Positions 1 to 11,000 are shown, numbered from the stretch's first letter. The stretch is 64,000 nt of DNA from Pedobacter borealis DSM 19626 (GCF_000708285.2 NZ_JAUG01000002.1:1-64000), one strand, 5' to 3'. The notes: generated by a model from the sequence alone, not told the origin. Numbers and translations: made by a program.

Positions 1-71
1 AAAAATACACTTAACGAATCAGATCAAAATCAAACCATCGTATTTTCGACACCTATAAAACACTATCCCAT

Positions 72-866
72 TTAATAAAAAGTGGTATAAAATGTTGTTG
101 AAAAAGGATAGGTAGCATTACCTATTATCCCCCTTACGTATACTGTATACGCCCTACCTTTTGTTAAGGCGAAAGTTGATCCTGACGTTTGTAAAGGGTT
201 CGTTGTCCCGGTTGGGTTAACAAAAACTTTTATTGATGGAGATATTCCCGGTCCTAAATTAGGTATTTCAGTCCAGGTAGTAGCTGTTCCATAAGCTACG
301 TTTGAAATGATTTTAGTTCCCGTCGCTACATCTTTAACCAGATCCAAATTAGGGCTACCAGCTGCTAAATTAACCATGCGGACAAAGATTTTTGTTGTAT
401 CTAATAAAGGCCTGCTATCCTCTACCATTAAAGAAGAAGGGATTTTTTTAGTTGTAGTGTTATATTGCCCTGTGGTATAAACCGTATAATACTTACCTGC
501 CTCTGGGGCAATTGTTGTATTAAAAACCTCCAGATTAGCATCGGCAGTAGCGGTGGCAAGAATTTTACCCGTTAAATTGCGTGAGCCTGGGGTAGTAACT
601 GCATATCCCAAATCTGGAAATAACCCGTTATATGCATAACCTGCATTCTCCGTTCCTGCAGTAGAAAGTGCTGATGAAAATTTAGCGCCATCCATATAAA
701 ATGTTAAGGCCGGGCTTGCCGGGCTTAAATTCAGAATTTTAAGATATGAATATTTAGGATCTCCTGGACTTATCTTTTCATAAGCCGTATTTTCAACAAG
801 CTCACCTTTTTTACAAGCGGAAAGTAATCCTATACTAACCGCAATAAAATATAATATTTTTTTCAT
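72..866 (-). CDS. DUF4397-domain lipoprotein
   Basis: Predicted 264-residue outer-membrane or periplasmic lipoprotein. The N-terminus is a short signal peptide ending in a lipobox (LLSAC, Cys18) followed by KKG. The rest is beta-rich, with the repeated pattern of DUF4397 proteins (phrases such as FVRMVNLAAGSPNLDLV and YTVYVRG). An upstream in-frame start would add 14 residues before the signal peptide, so I chose the ATG at 864-866. It lies 23 bases downstream of the SusD-like gene on the same strand and is probably the last gene of that operon. DUF4397 proteins are common third partners of SusC/SusD pairs, perhaps as surface glycan-binding lipoproteins. That role is inferred from context, not shown by a catalytic motif. 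Confidence 0.82.
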   Translation of the reverse strand: MKKILYFIAVSIGLLSACKKGELVENTAYEKISPGDPKYSYLKILNLSPASPALTFYMDGAKFSSALSTAGTENAGYAYNGLFPDLGYAVTTPGSRNLTGKILATATADANLEVFNTTIAPEAGKYYTVYTTGQYNTTTKKIPSSLMVEDSRPLLDTTKIFVRMVNLAAGSPNLDLVKDVATGTKIISNVAYGTATTWTEIPNLGPGISPSIKVFVNPTGTTNPLQTSGSTFALTKGRAYTVYVRGIIGNATYPFSTTFYTTFY

Positions 867-889
867 TTTCCTTTTGATAAATAGTGAAT

Positions 890-2446
890 TTACGGTTGAG
901 AAAACCACATTTTATAAGTGTGATAATCATTTTTGTCAGCTCCGATTTTTTTCAATGCCTCAACATTCCATAAGTACTCGGAGTTGTAACGAGGGCGATA
1001 GCGTTGCGCTGGTTTTCCACCATTATCTACATAAAAACTTGATGGAAATTTATAAACATTGAGATAAGGATTATTCCCCGCAGCATCTCCAACATTATAA
1101 TTAAACTTCCTTAAATCGCACCAGGTTTCTACAAAGCCATAACCATAAAGCGCCAGGTATTTTTGCAACATAATATCTCTTAACGTTAATGTTGCCGAAC
1201 TTTGCTGGACTGAGGTACTCGCTAAATACGCCGCCTTTTCAGCAGGTGTGATTGCAGTTCCTAAAGCGCTTACAAAATCAATACTTGATGTAATTCCGTT
1301 AATGTATGCGGTATATGCCAAGGCAAAATCTTTTTTTCTGAAGGCTGCCTCTGCTTTAATAAACTGCATTTCAGTATAGGTCATAATCGGGAAACCGGCA
1401 TTGTCTTTAAACAGGTATTTACCCTGGTTGGGGCCAGGATTAGCAGAGCCCAATGATCCCCATTGATTAGGAATCTGATTTTTATTGGCCACTGTACCCG
1501 CATCACTGGTGTATGGTGCAGTACCTCGAAACACTCCGTCAGGAGATACCGTTATCATGTTATTACGACGAGGATCGATAACCAAAGGGGTATTGGCAAC
1601 TGCAAAAGAAGTACCATCAAGCAAGGCAACAATTATCGCTGTTTGGCGGTATGCACCTAAATTTGCTCTTAACGGCCCAAAAAAGTTACCATTAATGGCA
1701 GTTGTTCCGGTGTTTGGTACAATAAAGTTATCAGCATTGCTGGCTAAGGATTTATCAACATATTCAATCACTTTAGCTGGATCGTAAGTGGCTTTATTGA
1801 CCAGGTTATTTGCATTTCGGGCCAGAATACCATAGTTAAATTTTATCCATTTAGCATTATCGCCCGCATAGATCAAATCGGCAGGACCAAATTTCACTAC
1901 TGTGCCCGCACCGTCGGTTCTGGTAAAATTAGATATAGATTGATTGACTAGCTTTACTACCTCGGCATAAACCTCTGGTTGTGTATCGTAATCGTAAACA
2001 TAACGGTTAACATCGAAAGCTTGCTTTAAAATAATCTCTCCATGATAATCGGTTGTAGTTTGCCAGCTCCAGGCTTTTAAGGCTTGTGCCATGCCTACAT
2101 AATTCCATTCTTGTTTGGCCTCAGAGTCTTCAATAATTAAGTTTAGGTTAGCGCCTAAACCAAAATAATTGGTTCTCCATATTTCGCCCATGGCATCACT
2201 ACCAGCAATCCAGCCATGCTGCTCACCAACATTAACTGCTCCGCCAAAATATTGAATAAGCCCACCTAAATACCTGGAATCGAACTGGATTCCGCGCTCC
2301 ATTTGAGCAAACAAAGGAGGCGTTAATGTTTTGCTCGAAACTTCTTGCGGGGTTGCTGGATCGGTATTCACATCCAGATATTTTTTACACCCTGACGCAA
2401 TTATTAGTACAGCAAAAACTGATAATAATAAATATATCTTTTTCAT
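890..2446 (-). CDS. SusD/RagB-like outer-membrane nutrient-binding lipoprotein
   Basis: A 518-residue SusD-family protein of the SusD_2 type. A signal peptide ends in the lipobox IASGC (Cys20), followed by KKYLDVNTDP, the usual mature start of this family. SusD proteins sit on the cell surface as a lid over a SusC channel and bind the oligosaccharide or peptide to be imported. The C-terminal motifs EMQFIKAEAAFRKKDFALAY and LALYGYGFVETWCDLRK are typical of the TPR-like SusD fold. The start is 11 bases after the stop of the SusC gene, so the two are surely co-transcribed. The substrate cannot be read from the sequence. SusD_2 members are often found away from classic polysaccharide utilisation loci. 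Confidence 0.93.
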   Translation of the reverse strand: MKKIYLLLSVFAVLIIASGCKKYLDVNTDPATPQEVSSKTLTPPLFAQMERGIQFDSRYLGGLIQYFGGAVNVGEQHGWIAGSDAMGEIWRTNYFGLGANLNLIIEDSEAKQEWNYVGMAQALKAWSWQTTTDYHGEIILKQAFDVNRYVYDYDTQPEVYAEVVKLVNQSISNFTRTDGAGTVVKFGPADLIYAGDNAKWIKFNYGILARNANNLVNKATYDPAKVIEYVDKSLASNADNFIVPNTGTTAINGNFFGPLRANLGAYRQTAIIVALLDGTSFAVANTPLVIDPRRNNMITVSPDGVFRGTAPYTSDAGTVANKNQIPNQWGSLGSANPGPNQGKYLFKDNAGFPIMTYTEMQFIKAEAAFRKKDFALAYTAYINGITSSIDFVSALGTAITPAEKAAYLASTSVQQSSATLTLRDIMLQKYLALYGYGFVETWCDLRKFNYNVGDAAGNNPYLNVYKFPSSFYVDNGGKPAQRYRPRYNSEYLWNVEALKKIGADKNDYHTYKMWFSQP

Positions 2447-2457
2447 CTCTTTAATCT

Positions 2458-5400
2458 TTAAAAACCAATTTTCACACCTAAATTATAACCTCTTGGTAAG
2501 CCTACAGAACCGAAATCGATTCCTGTTCCGCCTAAACCACCAGATGCAGCACTTAATCCGTTAACTGATGGATCTACGCCCTTGTAGTTTGTAATCAATA
2601 ACAAGTCGGTTCCGGTTACGAAAACACTAGCATTTTTAATAACCCTACTTTTTTCAAAAATGGCTTTTGGCAGGTTATAACTTAAAGTAATATCTTTCAA
2701 CCTGATCCAATTGATATCTTTTTCTAAGAAATCGGCGGTATTGTAGAAAGTTGAATAGTAAGAAGTGGTGATGTAAGGAATAACCACTACATTATTTTTG
2801 GTCGGGTTAGCAGAATTTTCTAATCCGTCGCGCATTACGCCTGCTATAATACGGGGCTCTTCACGATCGGCACTTAACTTTGACAAACCTCTTGCATATA
2901 AGTATAACTCTGTCGCGTTGTAAATATCGCCTCCTTTGCGCATATCGAGCAAGAACGAAAGGTTAAAGTTTTTATAGGTAAAACTATTGGTTAAACCCAC
3001 CATAATATCAGGAGCCCGATCTCCCATTTGAGTAAAATTAACATCCTTAATCGGCATTCCATTTGCAGGATTGATTAAGAGCTGCCCGTCTTTATTCCTT
3101 AAATAATCTATACCGGCAAAAGCTGAAATTGAGGTGCCAACAGCATATTGCGCCCTAACGTTATCAAACAGCCAGCTATCAGATACATAAAATACATCCT
3201 GATTTGCAGGTAATGATAAAATTTTACCTCTAGATCTTGATGCATTTGCGGAGATATCCCAACTAAAATTCGGCGTTTTAACCGGCGTACCTTTTACCAA
3301 TAACTCAAAACCATGAACGCGGATTTTTCCACTGTTAATGTATTGTAGCACTGCACCTGAAGCATAACTTAAGCGAGGTGCAGTTATTTGCTTATCGGAA
3401 AGGTTATGGTAATAAGAGAAGTCGAATGATAAACGGTTATTAAAGAAACCCAACTCCATACCAATTTCTTTGGCTGTGGTAAATTCGGCTTCCAGATTTG
3501 GATTGCCCATATTCACATCCAGTGCATAACCACCACCTGTTGTTTGTTGAGCAATGAGTTTGTTGTCTGTAATGTAGGCTACTCTGGCATCCTTACCAGA
3601 TTGACCCCATGAACCTCTTAATTTACCGTATGACAACCATCCTAAATCTTTTACTGCCTGCAAATTAGAAAACACAAAACTTAATGATGTTGCAGGATAA
3701 AAGAAGGTGTTATTTTTTTGCGGCAAGGTTGAAGACAAATCCTGTCGACCAGATACAGTTAAGTACAAGAAATTATCATAACCTAACTCGGCATTGGCGA
3801 AGAAACCAACTTTCCGTTTCAGCTCGTTAGTGTATGCAACTCTTTGCGTGGTTGGATCGATATTGTTCATGCTGAAAAAATTCGGCTGATAAAAACGTGT
3901 ACCAAACTGAGCATTTACCTGATATGAATCGTCTTTTATCTCCGTACCCACACGGATTACAGGCTTAAACTTTCCAAAATCTTTTTTAGCGGTTGCTACA
4001 AAGTTGGCCGTTACCAAACGTTCGTTTGCATTATATGTATTTAAACCGCCGCCAGAATTTGTTGTTCCTGACTTGTTTGCTTCATAAGATTGAATATCAT
4101 AAGCAGAAAGGCCTGTTTGTGAAAAGATATCGGCTCCCGCAGTTCCTTGCATGCTTAACCAGTTTGTTGGTGCATAAGTGAATCCGATGTTTCCAAGTAC
4201 ACGGTTCATTTTATCATAATTGGGATTTCGCTCTACGCCCCAATAAGGATTATCCAGTTCGCCGCTCAAGCTTCCGGTAATGGTTCTTCTTTCTCCAAGA
4301 GGTGTTAAATAATTCCTCATATCGTCTGTTAGCGGCCAGGATAATGCACTTAACATTGGGCTACTTACTCCTTTATAGGTTTTATCGGTTCTTGATGAAA
4401 TCAGGTTTAGCGATGCATTCATGCTTATCTTATCGCTGATTTTAGAGGTCGCATTTATTTTACCATTGATTGTATTGTAAGCGGTACCAGGGATTATACC
4501 TTTCTGATCGGTATAACTTACCGTAGTGCGGACAGATAGTTTCTCACTTCCGCCTTCAATGGTTGCATTATGTTTTTGTGTAAATCCGGTTTTATAAAAA
4601 TTGCCGATGTTATCGTACATCGCTTTATTGGCCGGATATTTTGAACCAAAGAAAGTACGGGTTCTTTGTTCTTCGTCGAAAATACCTCCTGTACCGCCAC
4701 CATAAGTGGTTTGCACTTCAGGATAGCGATAAGTATTTTCTATTCTGAAAGAGTTGCTATATGATACACGCGCAGTACCTGCTTTTGCTCTTTTTGTCGT
4801 AATTACTACCGCACCAGATGCACCGTCTGTTCCATATAGCGCAGAAGCTTCAGGCCCTTTAAGAATGGTAAGTGATTCGATCTCTTCGGGATTAATATCC
4901 ATCGCCCTGTTTCCATAATCGTTCTGGCGGTTAAAAGTTCCCTGGCCTACTAAATTATACTCACTAAAAGTACGGTTAGAAATAGGCAAACCATCTACAA
5001 TAAATAGTGGTTGATTATCTCCGTCTAAAGAAATCCCTCCGCGGATAATCATTGTTGCAGATGCACCAGGCGTACCCATTGTTGGTGTAATTGTAGCTCC
5101 AGCCACACGTCCTTGCAGGGCATTCAAAAAATTATCGCGCTGTGTATCCGCAATATCTGCCCCTTTTAAAGTTTGTGCTGAATAGCCTAATGCATCTTTC
5201 GATCTTTTAATACCGAACGCGGTAACAACAACTTCATTTAGGTTACCAGCATCGGTAGCCATTGAAACATTAATAATTCTGTTGGCGCCAACAGGCCTAT
5301 CAACAGTTGCATAGCCAACAAAACTAAAGGTTAGTACATCAGTTTTGAGGGCTTTAATAGCATAATTTCCATCCGCATTGGTTTGCGAAACGACTGTGCT

Positions 5401-5538
5401 TCCTTTCACTCTGATAGAAACACCTGGTATTGGCCCATCCTCAGATGTCACCTTACCCGTAATGATAGTTTGTTGTGCAATGGCATGAGCCAGGAACAAA
5501 AACGTACCAAGAAAAATTAATAGTAGTTTTTTTTTCAT
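2458..5538 (-). CDS. SusC/RagA-family TonB-linked outer-membrane transporter
   Basis: A 1026-residue SusC-type TonB-dependent channel. In order: signal peptide (about 1-21), a carboxypeptidase-regulatory-like beta-sandwich domain (about 25-95, ITGKVTSEDGPIPGVSIRVKG), a TonB-box-like stretch NEVVVTAFG near 101-109, a plug domain with the family signature FIVDGLPI, then a 22-strand barrel ending in YNLGVKIGF with terminal Phe. It is the first gene of a SusC-SusD-DUF4397 operon and imports whatever the SusD lid captures, powered by TonB-ExbBD. The 245-base upstream gap is shared with a divergent DeoR-family regulator and carries phased repeats that look like operators, so control by that regulator is likely. 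The substrate is unknown; DeoR regulators usually sense phosphorylated sugars. Confidence 0.94.
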   Translation of the reverse strand: MKKKLLLIFLGTFLFLAHAIAQQTIITGKVTSEDGPIPGVSIRVKGSTVVSQTNADGNYAIKALKTDVLTFSFVGYATVDRPVGANRIINVSMATDAGNLNEVVVTAFGIKRSKDALGYSAQTLKGADIADTQRDNFLNALQGRVAGATITPTMGTPGASATMIIRGGISLDGDNQPLFIVDGLPISNRTFSEYNLVGQGTFNRQNDYGNRAMDINPEEIESLTILKGPEASALYGTDGASGAVVITTKRAKAGTARVSYSNSFRIENTYRYPEVQTTYGGGTGGIFDEEQRTRTFFGSKYPANKAMYDNIGNFYKTGFTQKHNATIEGGSEKLSVRTTVSYTDQKGIIPGTAYNTINGKINATSKISDKISMNASLNLISSRTDKTYKGVSSPMLSALSWPLTDDMRNYLTPLGERRTITGSLSGELDNPYWGVERNPNYDKMNRVLGNIGFTYAPTNWLSMQGTAGADIFSQTGLSAYDIQSYEANKSGTTNSGGGLNTYNANERLVTANFVATAKKDFGKFKPVIRVGTEIKDDSYQVNAQFGTRFYQPNFFSMNNIDPTTQRVAYTNELKRKVGFFANAELGYDNFLYLTVSGRQDLSSTLPQKNNTFFYPATSLSFVFSNLQAVKDLGWLSYGKLRGSWGQSGKDARVAYITDNKLIAQQTTGGGYALDVNMGNPNLEAEFTTAKEIGMELGFFNNRLSFDFSYYHNLSDKQITAPRLSYASGAVLQYINSGKIRVHGFELLVKGTPVKTPNFSWDISANASRSRGKILSLPANQDVFYVSDSWLFDNVRAQYAVGTSISAFAGIDYLRNKDGQLLINPANGMPIKDVNFTQMGDRAPDIMVGLTNSFTYKNFNLSFLLDMRKGGDIYNATELYLYARGLSKLSADREEPRIIAGVMRDGLENSANPTKNNVVVIPYITTSYYSTFYNTADFLEKDINWIRLKDITLSYNLPKAIFEKSRVIKNASVFVTGTDLLLITNYKGVDPSVNGLSAASGGLGGTGIDFGSVGLPRGYNLGVKIGF

Positions 5539-5592
5539 AAACTGCCTGTTTAGGAATGGAATGATTTGTTAGTTGTTAGTTAATTTGTTGTT

Positions 5593-5616
5593 TGCCAAAA
5601 CACGCACAAAAACGCA
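5593..5616. promoter_or_regulatory. Phased CGCA repeats, candidate DeoR operator 1
   Basis: CGCA occurs at 5603-5606 and 5613-5616, with a near match (GCCA) at 5594-5597, giving three units at 10-base spacing. On the minus strand this reads as TGCGT-type units one helical turn apart. It lies about 55 bases upstream of the SusC start. Tandem direct repeats with helical spacing are typical of DeoR-family operators, and a DeoR gene starts 170 bases away. The assignment is inferred. Confidence 0.45.
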
Positions 5617-5706
5617 TTTTAATTTATTATTTAGCTAATATCATAAATGTTTTTCAATAAAAAAACAATTTAACAAAGTATATGCGCCTAACAAACAAAA
5701 TTTTAT

Positions 5707-5730
5707 CGCACAAACACGCATAAAAACGCA
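5707..5730. promoter_or_regulatory. Phased CGCA repeats, candidate DeoR operator 2
   Basis: Three exact CGCA units at 5707, 5717 and 5727, each 10 bases apart. Positions 5715-5730 repeat the 16-base sequence at 5601-5616 with one change. The site is about 55 bases upstream of the DeoR-family start, so it could mediate autoregulation while site 1 controls the SusC operon. Inferred from spacing and position only. Confidence 0.45.
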
Positions 5731-5783
5731 AATAATATTAATTTTAAAATCTTTTTATACATTCGTAGAAAATCAAATGATTT

Positions 5784-6530
5784 ATGCTGAAAAAAGAACG
5801 TCACGACTTCATCATGCGCCAGATTAACCTGCATAACCGAGTTTTAACATCCGACTTAGTGCAGTTACTTAATGTTTCAGAAGATACAATCAGACGAGAT
5901 TTACAAGAGCTTGTTGATGAAAACTTACTTTATAAGGTTCATGGAGGCGCTTTATCGAAATCTTATCACAGTTCTTTTGACGATAGTACGGTTTATGCCA
6001 GAGATAGTAAGATTGCGATTGGCAAAAAAGCCGTTCAGTTGATAAAAGATGGCATGGTCGTTTTAACCGGAGGAGGAACAACGATTTTAGAATTTGTGAA
6101 ACGACTTCCACAGGGCCTATCTGCTACATTTTTTACCATTAGTCCGTTGGTGGCAGTAGAATTGGCCAAATACAACAATATCGAAGTGATTTTGATCGGA
6201 GGCTTGTTTTCTAAAAATTCGCAAGTTACCTACGGCGGACAAGTAATTACACAGTTATCGGAAATTAAGGCCGATTTATGCCTGATGGGAACCAGCGCCA
6301 TCCACCCAGACGAAGGCCTGACGGATACTTATTGGGAAATTAACCAACTTAAAAAAGCCATGCTGGCCTGTGCAAAAAAAACCGCTGTACTTTGTATTTC
6401 CGAAAAGCTGGATATTGCTTTAAGATTAAGGGTTTGCCCGATAGAAAGCATTAGTTATTTGATAACGGAGTTAGATTTAGATCATGAATCGCTTTCGCGT
6501 TACCGCGCTAAAGAGCTAAATATTTTATAA
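5784..6530 (+). CDS. DeoR/GlpR-family transcriptional regulator
   Basis: A 248-residue repressor-type regulator. The N-terminal winged helix-turn-helix (about residues 5-57) contains LTSDLVQLLNVSEDTIRRDL followed by KVHGGA, the standard DeoR signature. The C-terminal DeoRC effector domain includes TGGGTTILEFVKRLP (about 95-109), which in this family binds a phosphorylated sugar. It is transcribed away from the SusC/SusD/DUF4397 operon, and the shared gap holds two sets of 10-base-phased repeats. This suggests it represses the transporter operon and itself until a sugar phosphate accumulates. The specific effector is unknown. Length and motifs are normal for the family. Confidence 0.93.
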   Translation: MLKKERHDFIMRQINLHNRVLTSDLVQLLNVSEDTIRRDLQELVDENLLYKVHGGALSKSYHSSFDDSTVYARDSKIAIGKKAVQLIKDGMVVLTGGGTTILEFVKRLPQGLSATFFTISPLVAVELAKYNNIEVILIGGLFSKNSQVTYGGQVITQLSEIKADLCLMGTSAIHPDEGLTDTYWEINQLKKAMLACAKKTAVLCISEKLDIALRLRVCPIESISYLITELDLDHESLSRYRAKELNIL

Positions 6531-6682
6531 AAAGAGGTTGTATCACACAGATTTGTCACCCTGTCCAAAGGACTCCTGTGGAGAGCCTGTCGAAGGGCCT
6601 ATTTAAATACTGTTTAAGGTGTTTCGACAGGCTCAACATAACAGCATCTGAGCTGAAATTGTGTTTATGATACAACCTCTTT
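6531..6682. terminator. Bidirectional hairpin with inner REP-like repeat
   Basis: Between two convergent genes. The outer 15-base arms (6531-6545 and 6668-6682) are perfectly complementary, and their ends carry A- and T-rich flanks. Inside, 6583-6594 and 6623-6634 form a second perfect 12-base inverted repeat (GAGCCTGTCGAA). The position suits a shared terminator for the DeoR gene and the second SusD gene. The inner part resembles the dispersed GTCA-CTG repeats seen elsewhere in the window. Confidence 0.6.
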
Positions 6683-6689
6683 CATTTTG

Positions 6690-7997
6690 CTAGAAAGTAG
6701 GATCTGCAGGGGTATTGGTATTATTATCCCTTTCTGCGAAAGGATAAGGGAAGAAATTCCGTTTACGATCAGCTAAAGGCTGATTAAATCTTCTCATATC
6801 CTCAAGTTTTAGCCCAGACATGAAGAGCTCAATGCAACGGTGTTTGTAAATCAGATCTAAAAGCTGTTGTTGTGTATAAGGACCAGTTAGTGCCGGCAGT
6901 GCTGCGCCCATTCCATAATTAGCATCAAGCACATTTCCTGTTGCAGGGCGTGTTACTACCTTATTTAGCTCAGTTAATGATGAGGCCAGGTCAGGAGTAG
7001 CCTGGCGGGCATACGCCTCTGCCTTAATTAATGTCATTTCACCAGGCAGATAAACTGGAATTGGCGTTAAGCTAGCCGCACCAAAACCATTAATGCGCAC
7101 TGTCGTGCTAATTGCTGTATAAAATGGAATCCTCGCATCACCTGCATCCGGGATATTAGCACCAGTTTGCCCTAAATTTATATTTTTTGGCTGAATTACA
7201 TTATTCGTAGAGGTAGCAATCTCAAAAATGGGATTAAGATTTTGCGCGTCATAAGTTAGCGCAGACCTTTTAGTTAAATCAACAGCATTGGCACTGCTTA
7301 AGGCAAGGGGATAATTGCCAACAAACAACGCATAACGAGCCTTTAAAGCATTGAGCGTATTCGGGATATCCACTCCCGTAGGAATATTGCTTAAAAACGA
7401 GGTGCTGATTGGGTTTGCTGCAATTAAGGCCAAAGCGTTATCAATAGTTGCAATAGCTTTGTTAAAACCATCTGTCCTTGTAATAAAAGTTACGTTCTGT
7501 CCAGTTCCGTTTGGAACTTTTTCCCAAAATTCCGACAAATTACCCAATGCCAAGGCTTTAAAAATACTAGCATGTGCAATTAAGCCAGAAGCCAAACCTT
7601 TATCGGCAAGATTAGCTGCATTACTGATCACATTATCTGCATCAAAAATGATTTTATTTGAACTGGTCCAAACATTTAGTAACACCGAATTTGTACCATC
7701 TACCTGCACTCCTCCCGTCATCAGCCGGTCTTCGTTGGTATTTCCTGTATTAACAGAAATTAACTCATTAGTAGTAATGCCATTAACAGTAATTGCTGCA
7801 TACATGAGCCCTGCTCTTGTTGTGGAGAAATTTTTCTGAAGACCAACCGTAATCCCGGTCAAACCTCTTGCAGAAAGGAGCACATCATCAGCTACAGCAC
7901 CGTTAGGATTCAAATATTCCTTTTTACAAGCAGCCAGTGAAAGGGCCATTGCAAAGAAAAATGTGTAGCGAATATATTTTGATCTTGAATTTTTCAT
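6690..7997 (-). CDS. RagB/SusD-family outer-membrane lipoprotein
   Basis: A 435-residue SusD-like lipoprotein counted from the ATG at 7995-7997. That start directly precedes a signal peptide with lipobox LSLAAC (Cys24) and then KKEYLNPNG. A longer in-frame start would add 28 residues overlapping the SusC gene and is unlikely. Family features are the C-terminal LIKAEAYAR helix and the IYKHRCIELFMSGLKLEDMRRF motif. It is shorter than the roughly 500-600 residues usual for RagB/SusD proteins. It follows its SusC partner by 28 bases. Its likely role is surface capture of a ligand, which the neighbouring amino-sugar genes hint may be an N-acetylated glycan; that link is inference. Confidence 0.92.
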   Translation of the reverse strand: MKNSRSKYIRYTFFFAMALSLAACKKEYLNPNGAVADDVLLSARGLTGITVGLQKNFSTTRAGLMYAAITVNGITTNELISVNTGNTNEDRLMTGGVQVDGTNSVLLNVWTSSNKIIFDADNVISNAANLADKGLASGLIAHASIFKALALGNLSEFWEKVPNGTGQNVTFITRTDGFNKAIATIDNALALIAANPISTSFLSNIPTGVDIPNTLNALKARYALFVGNYPLALSSANAVDLTKRSALTYDAQNLNPIFEIATSTNNVIQPKNINLGQTGANIPDAGDARIPFYTAISTTVRINGFGAASLTPIPVYLPGEMTLIKAEAYARQATPDLASSLTELNKVVTRPATGNVLDANYGMGAALPALTGPYTQQQLLDLIYKHRCIELFMSGLKLEDMRRFNQPLADRKRNFFPYPFAERDNNTNTPADPTF

Positions 7998-8025
7998 CTT
8001 AATATGATTTATTTTTTCCAATAAA

Positions 8026-11000
8026 TTAAAACTTAGCTTGTAAACCGAAAGAAAAAGTACGTGGAATAGGTACAGAGCCAAAATCGATATTTCTCAAAAT
8101 TGTGGATTGACCACCAGCGTTCAGCTCAGGATCGTAGCCTTTGTAATTATCCCACGAAATCAGATTCCTTCCACTAAGATTAACAGTTAAATTTTTAATA
8201 AATTTAACCTGACCAATATTATAACTTAAAGAAATCTCTCTCAATTTCACAAAAGATCCATCATCAATACGCCATTCTTCTACATTGTACGCACCAGCCA
8301 CATAGCCTCTAGGCAATTGGCCCATCTGCTCTGCTTCAGCTACCTTGCCATTGCCTACGCCTTGACGGGTTCTCCAATCGGCGTTCCAAACATCTCCTCC
8401 TTGTACCGCATCGAGCTGAATGTGCAGACTTAACTTTTTATAGGTAAAATCGTTTACAAAAGACCCTGTATAATCTGGGTTCGGATCGCCGATTACTTTA
8501 CGCAAAACATTACCTGCGGCTTGACCTGCAGTTAAAGGAATACCAGCAGGGTTTGTCGCAATATCTCCATTTGATGTCCGCTCAAAATATGTTCCATAAA
8601 AAACACCTACTGGATAACCGTCAGTGATAGAAACAGGTGCGCCAGCATTGGTTGAAATTAATCTCTGTGCACCTGAACCTACAATTTTATTTCTATTTCT
8701 GTTGTAGATTAGTGTTGATGTCCAGGTAAAATCTTGGGTTTTTAATGGTACTCCTGTAAGCATGAGCTCTATCCCTTTGTTTTTAAGCGATCCACCAATA
8801 TTATCCAAAAGGCTGGAATACCCTGTAGTTGGAGCAATTACCACTCCCAATAATAAGTCTTTAACACTTTTATTGTACCAGCTAAATGTTAGGCCCAAAC
8901 GGTTATTAAAAAACGACATATCCGTACCTAATTCCAATTCTTTTTGACGCTCTGGTTTAACATCAGTATTAGCAAGCGTGCTGCTGGATGCCAATGATGT
9001 TTTGCTGTTTAAGGCGCTAGGTAGATACACATTAAAACGATCGTAAGCACCAATACCAGTTAAATTACCCGATTCGCCATACGCTGCCCGAAGTTTAAAT
9101 GCATTCCACCAAGATGAAACACCAAGATCCTTCCAATAATTAGCAGATGACAACACATAACTTACATTTGCTTTTGGATAAAATTGTGTTCCGTTGCCTT
9201 CACCAAAAACAGTTGATTGATCGACCCTGATTGCTCCGGTAACAAAAAGATGGTCTTTATATTTAAAATTCTGTTGTAAATAGGCCCCGCTTATTGAGAA
9301 TTCTGAACGGTTATCATTATTGGGAAGTATCGTACTCGCGCCATTAACCGTCTGAATAAGTGGTGCCAGCCCCCTGCCATTTAACAAACTAAACAAATCT
9401 TTCTGATACTGATAAGATCCACCTAATTGCGTTGTCGAACTTAATAAGTCAGATATTTTTGCATCATAGGTGAAATTTAATTCATTATTAAACAGTGTAG
9501 TTGTTGCATTTGCCGCACTGGCATAACCATTTAATGATGGGTCTAAACTAGCACCACCACCATAAAAACCTGTACTCACATTATAAGTAAAGGGCGGAAT
9601 AAATGTTGTTCCATTTTGAATGGAATTATCAACCCCCATGGTATAATCGATAGTCAGGTTTTTTACGGGATTGAGCTTTAAACCTAGATTGGCAATAATG
9701 CGATTGGTAAACTGGCGCTGCTTGATATCTTCAATAACAGAAACTGGATTAACACGACCGCGTTCTCCAACAGCTTTTAAATTGCCCAATATATCTCTTG
9801 CAAAAATATCGTGAAAGTTACCAATAATGGTTACAGAGTTCATTGGTGAAAAGAATGAATTACCATCTGGTTTTTCATTGGCATCGCTATGCACATAGTT
9901 AAAACCAGCTGTCATCTTTGCCCAGTTATTAATTTTTTGATCAAGATTTGCCCTGAAGTTCATTCTTTTAAAATCCGTGTTTTTTATGATTCCCTGATTT
10001 GAGAAATAACCAGCCGAGGTATAGAATTTAGTGTTGTCATTACCTCCAGAAACTGAAACTGAATTATCTGTACCAATACCTGTCCTGAAAATATAATCCT
10101 GGTAATTATACCTGGTTACCGGAGTTTTTGCGGTCTGTAAAACAGGAGTGGCACCAGGAGTGGGTGGAACTGTTTGAATGACATCTTGCGTTACAGAGTT
10201 CGCATTATCCCCAAACCTAAAAGGCGCCTGGTTTACTTCAATTTGCTTACGTAGCTCGCTTATGGTTAGACTTGTACTAAAGCTCACTTGAGGCTCGCCG
10301 GTTTTACCCCTCTTGGTAAAAATCTGGATTACCCCCGCATTTGCCCTCGAACCATAAATTGCTGCAGCTGCCGCACCATTTAAAACCTCAATATGATCAA
10401 TATCTGCCGGACTAATATCCACCATCCGGTTTTGCCCAATACTTCCGACAAAGTTTCCGCCATCATAATTGGCTGATGTATTGGTTACTCTGGTTGTAGA
10501 GTTGTTTACAATTACCCCATCGATAATGTAAAGTGGCTCTGATGATGAGTTAACCGAGCTTACTCCTCTTAATCGAACAGAAATTCCACCAGCCGGATCT
10601 CCAGAATTTTGGCTGATTTGTGCGCCGGGTGTTTTACCTTGTAATGAAGCCAGTGCATTTCCACTAGGCGCCTTGTTTAAATCATCACCTTTTACTGTAC
10701 TCACATAACTACCGAGCTGTTTACGGGTAGTTCCTTGAGAGGTACCCGTAACAATTACCTCATCGAGCCCCACTGCATCGCCACTTAAAGCACTATTTGC
10801 CTGAACTGTGGTATTATCGCCAAGTGTTACCGTTTCGATATTCGATTTAAAGCCGATAAAAGAAATCTGGATCTGGTATTTACCAGGTGCTAAATCAACC
10901 GAAAAGTTATACGTTCCACTCGAACTTGTGCTTGTTACAAGATTTGTATTGATAATTTTCACAACAGCACCGGGAACAGGGCTGTTATTTGCGGCATCGG

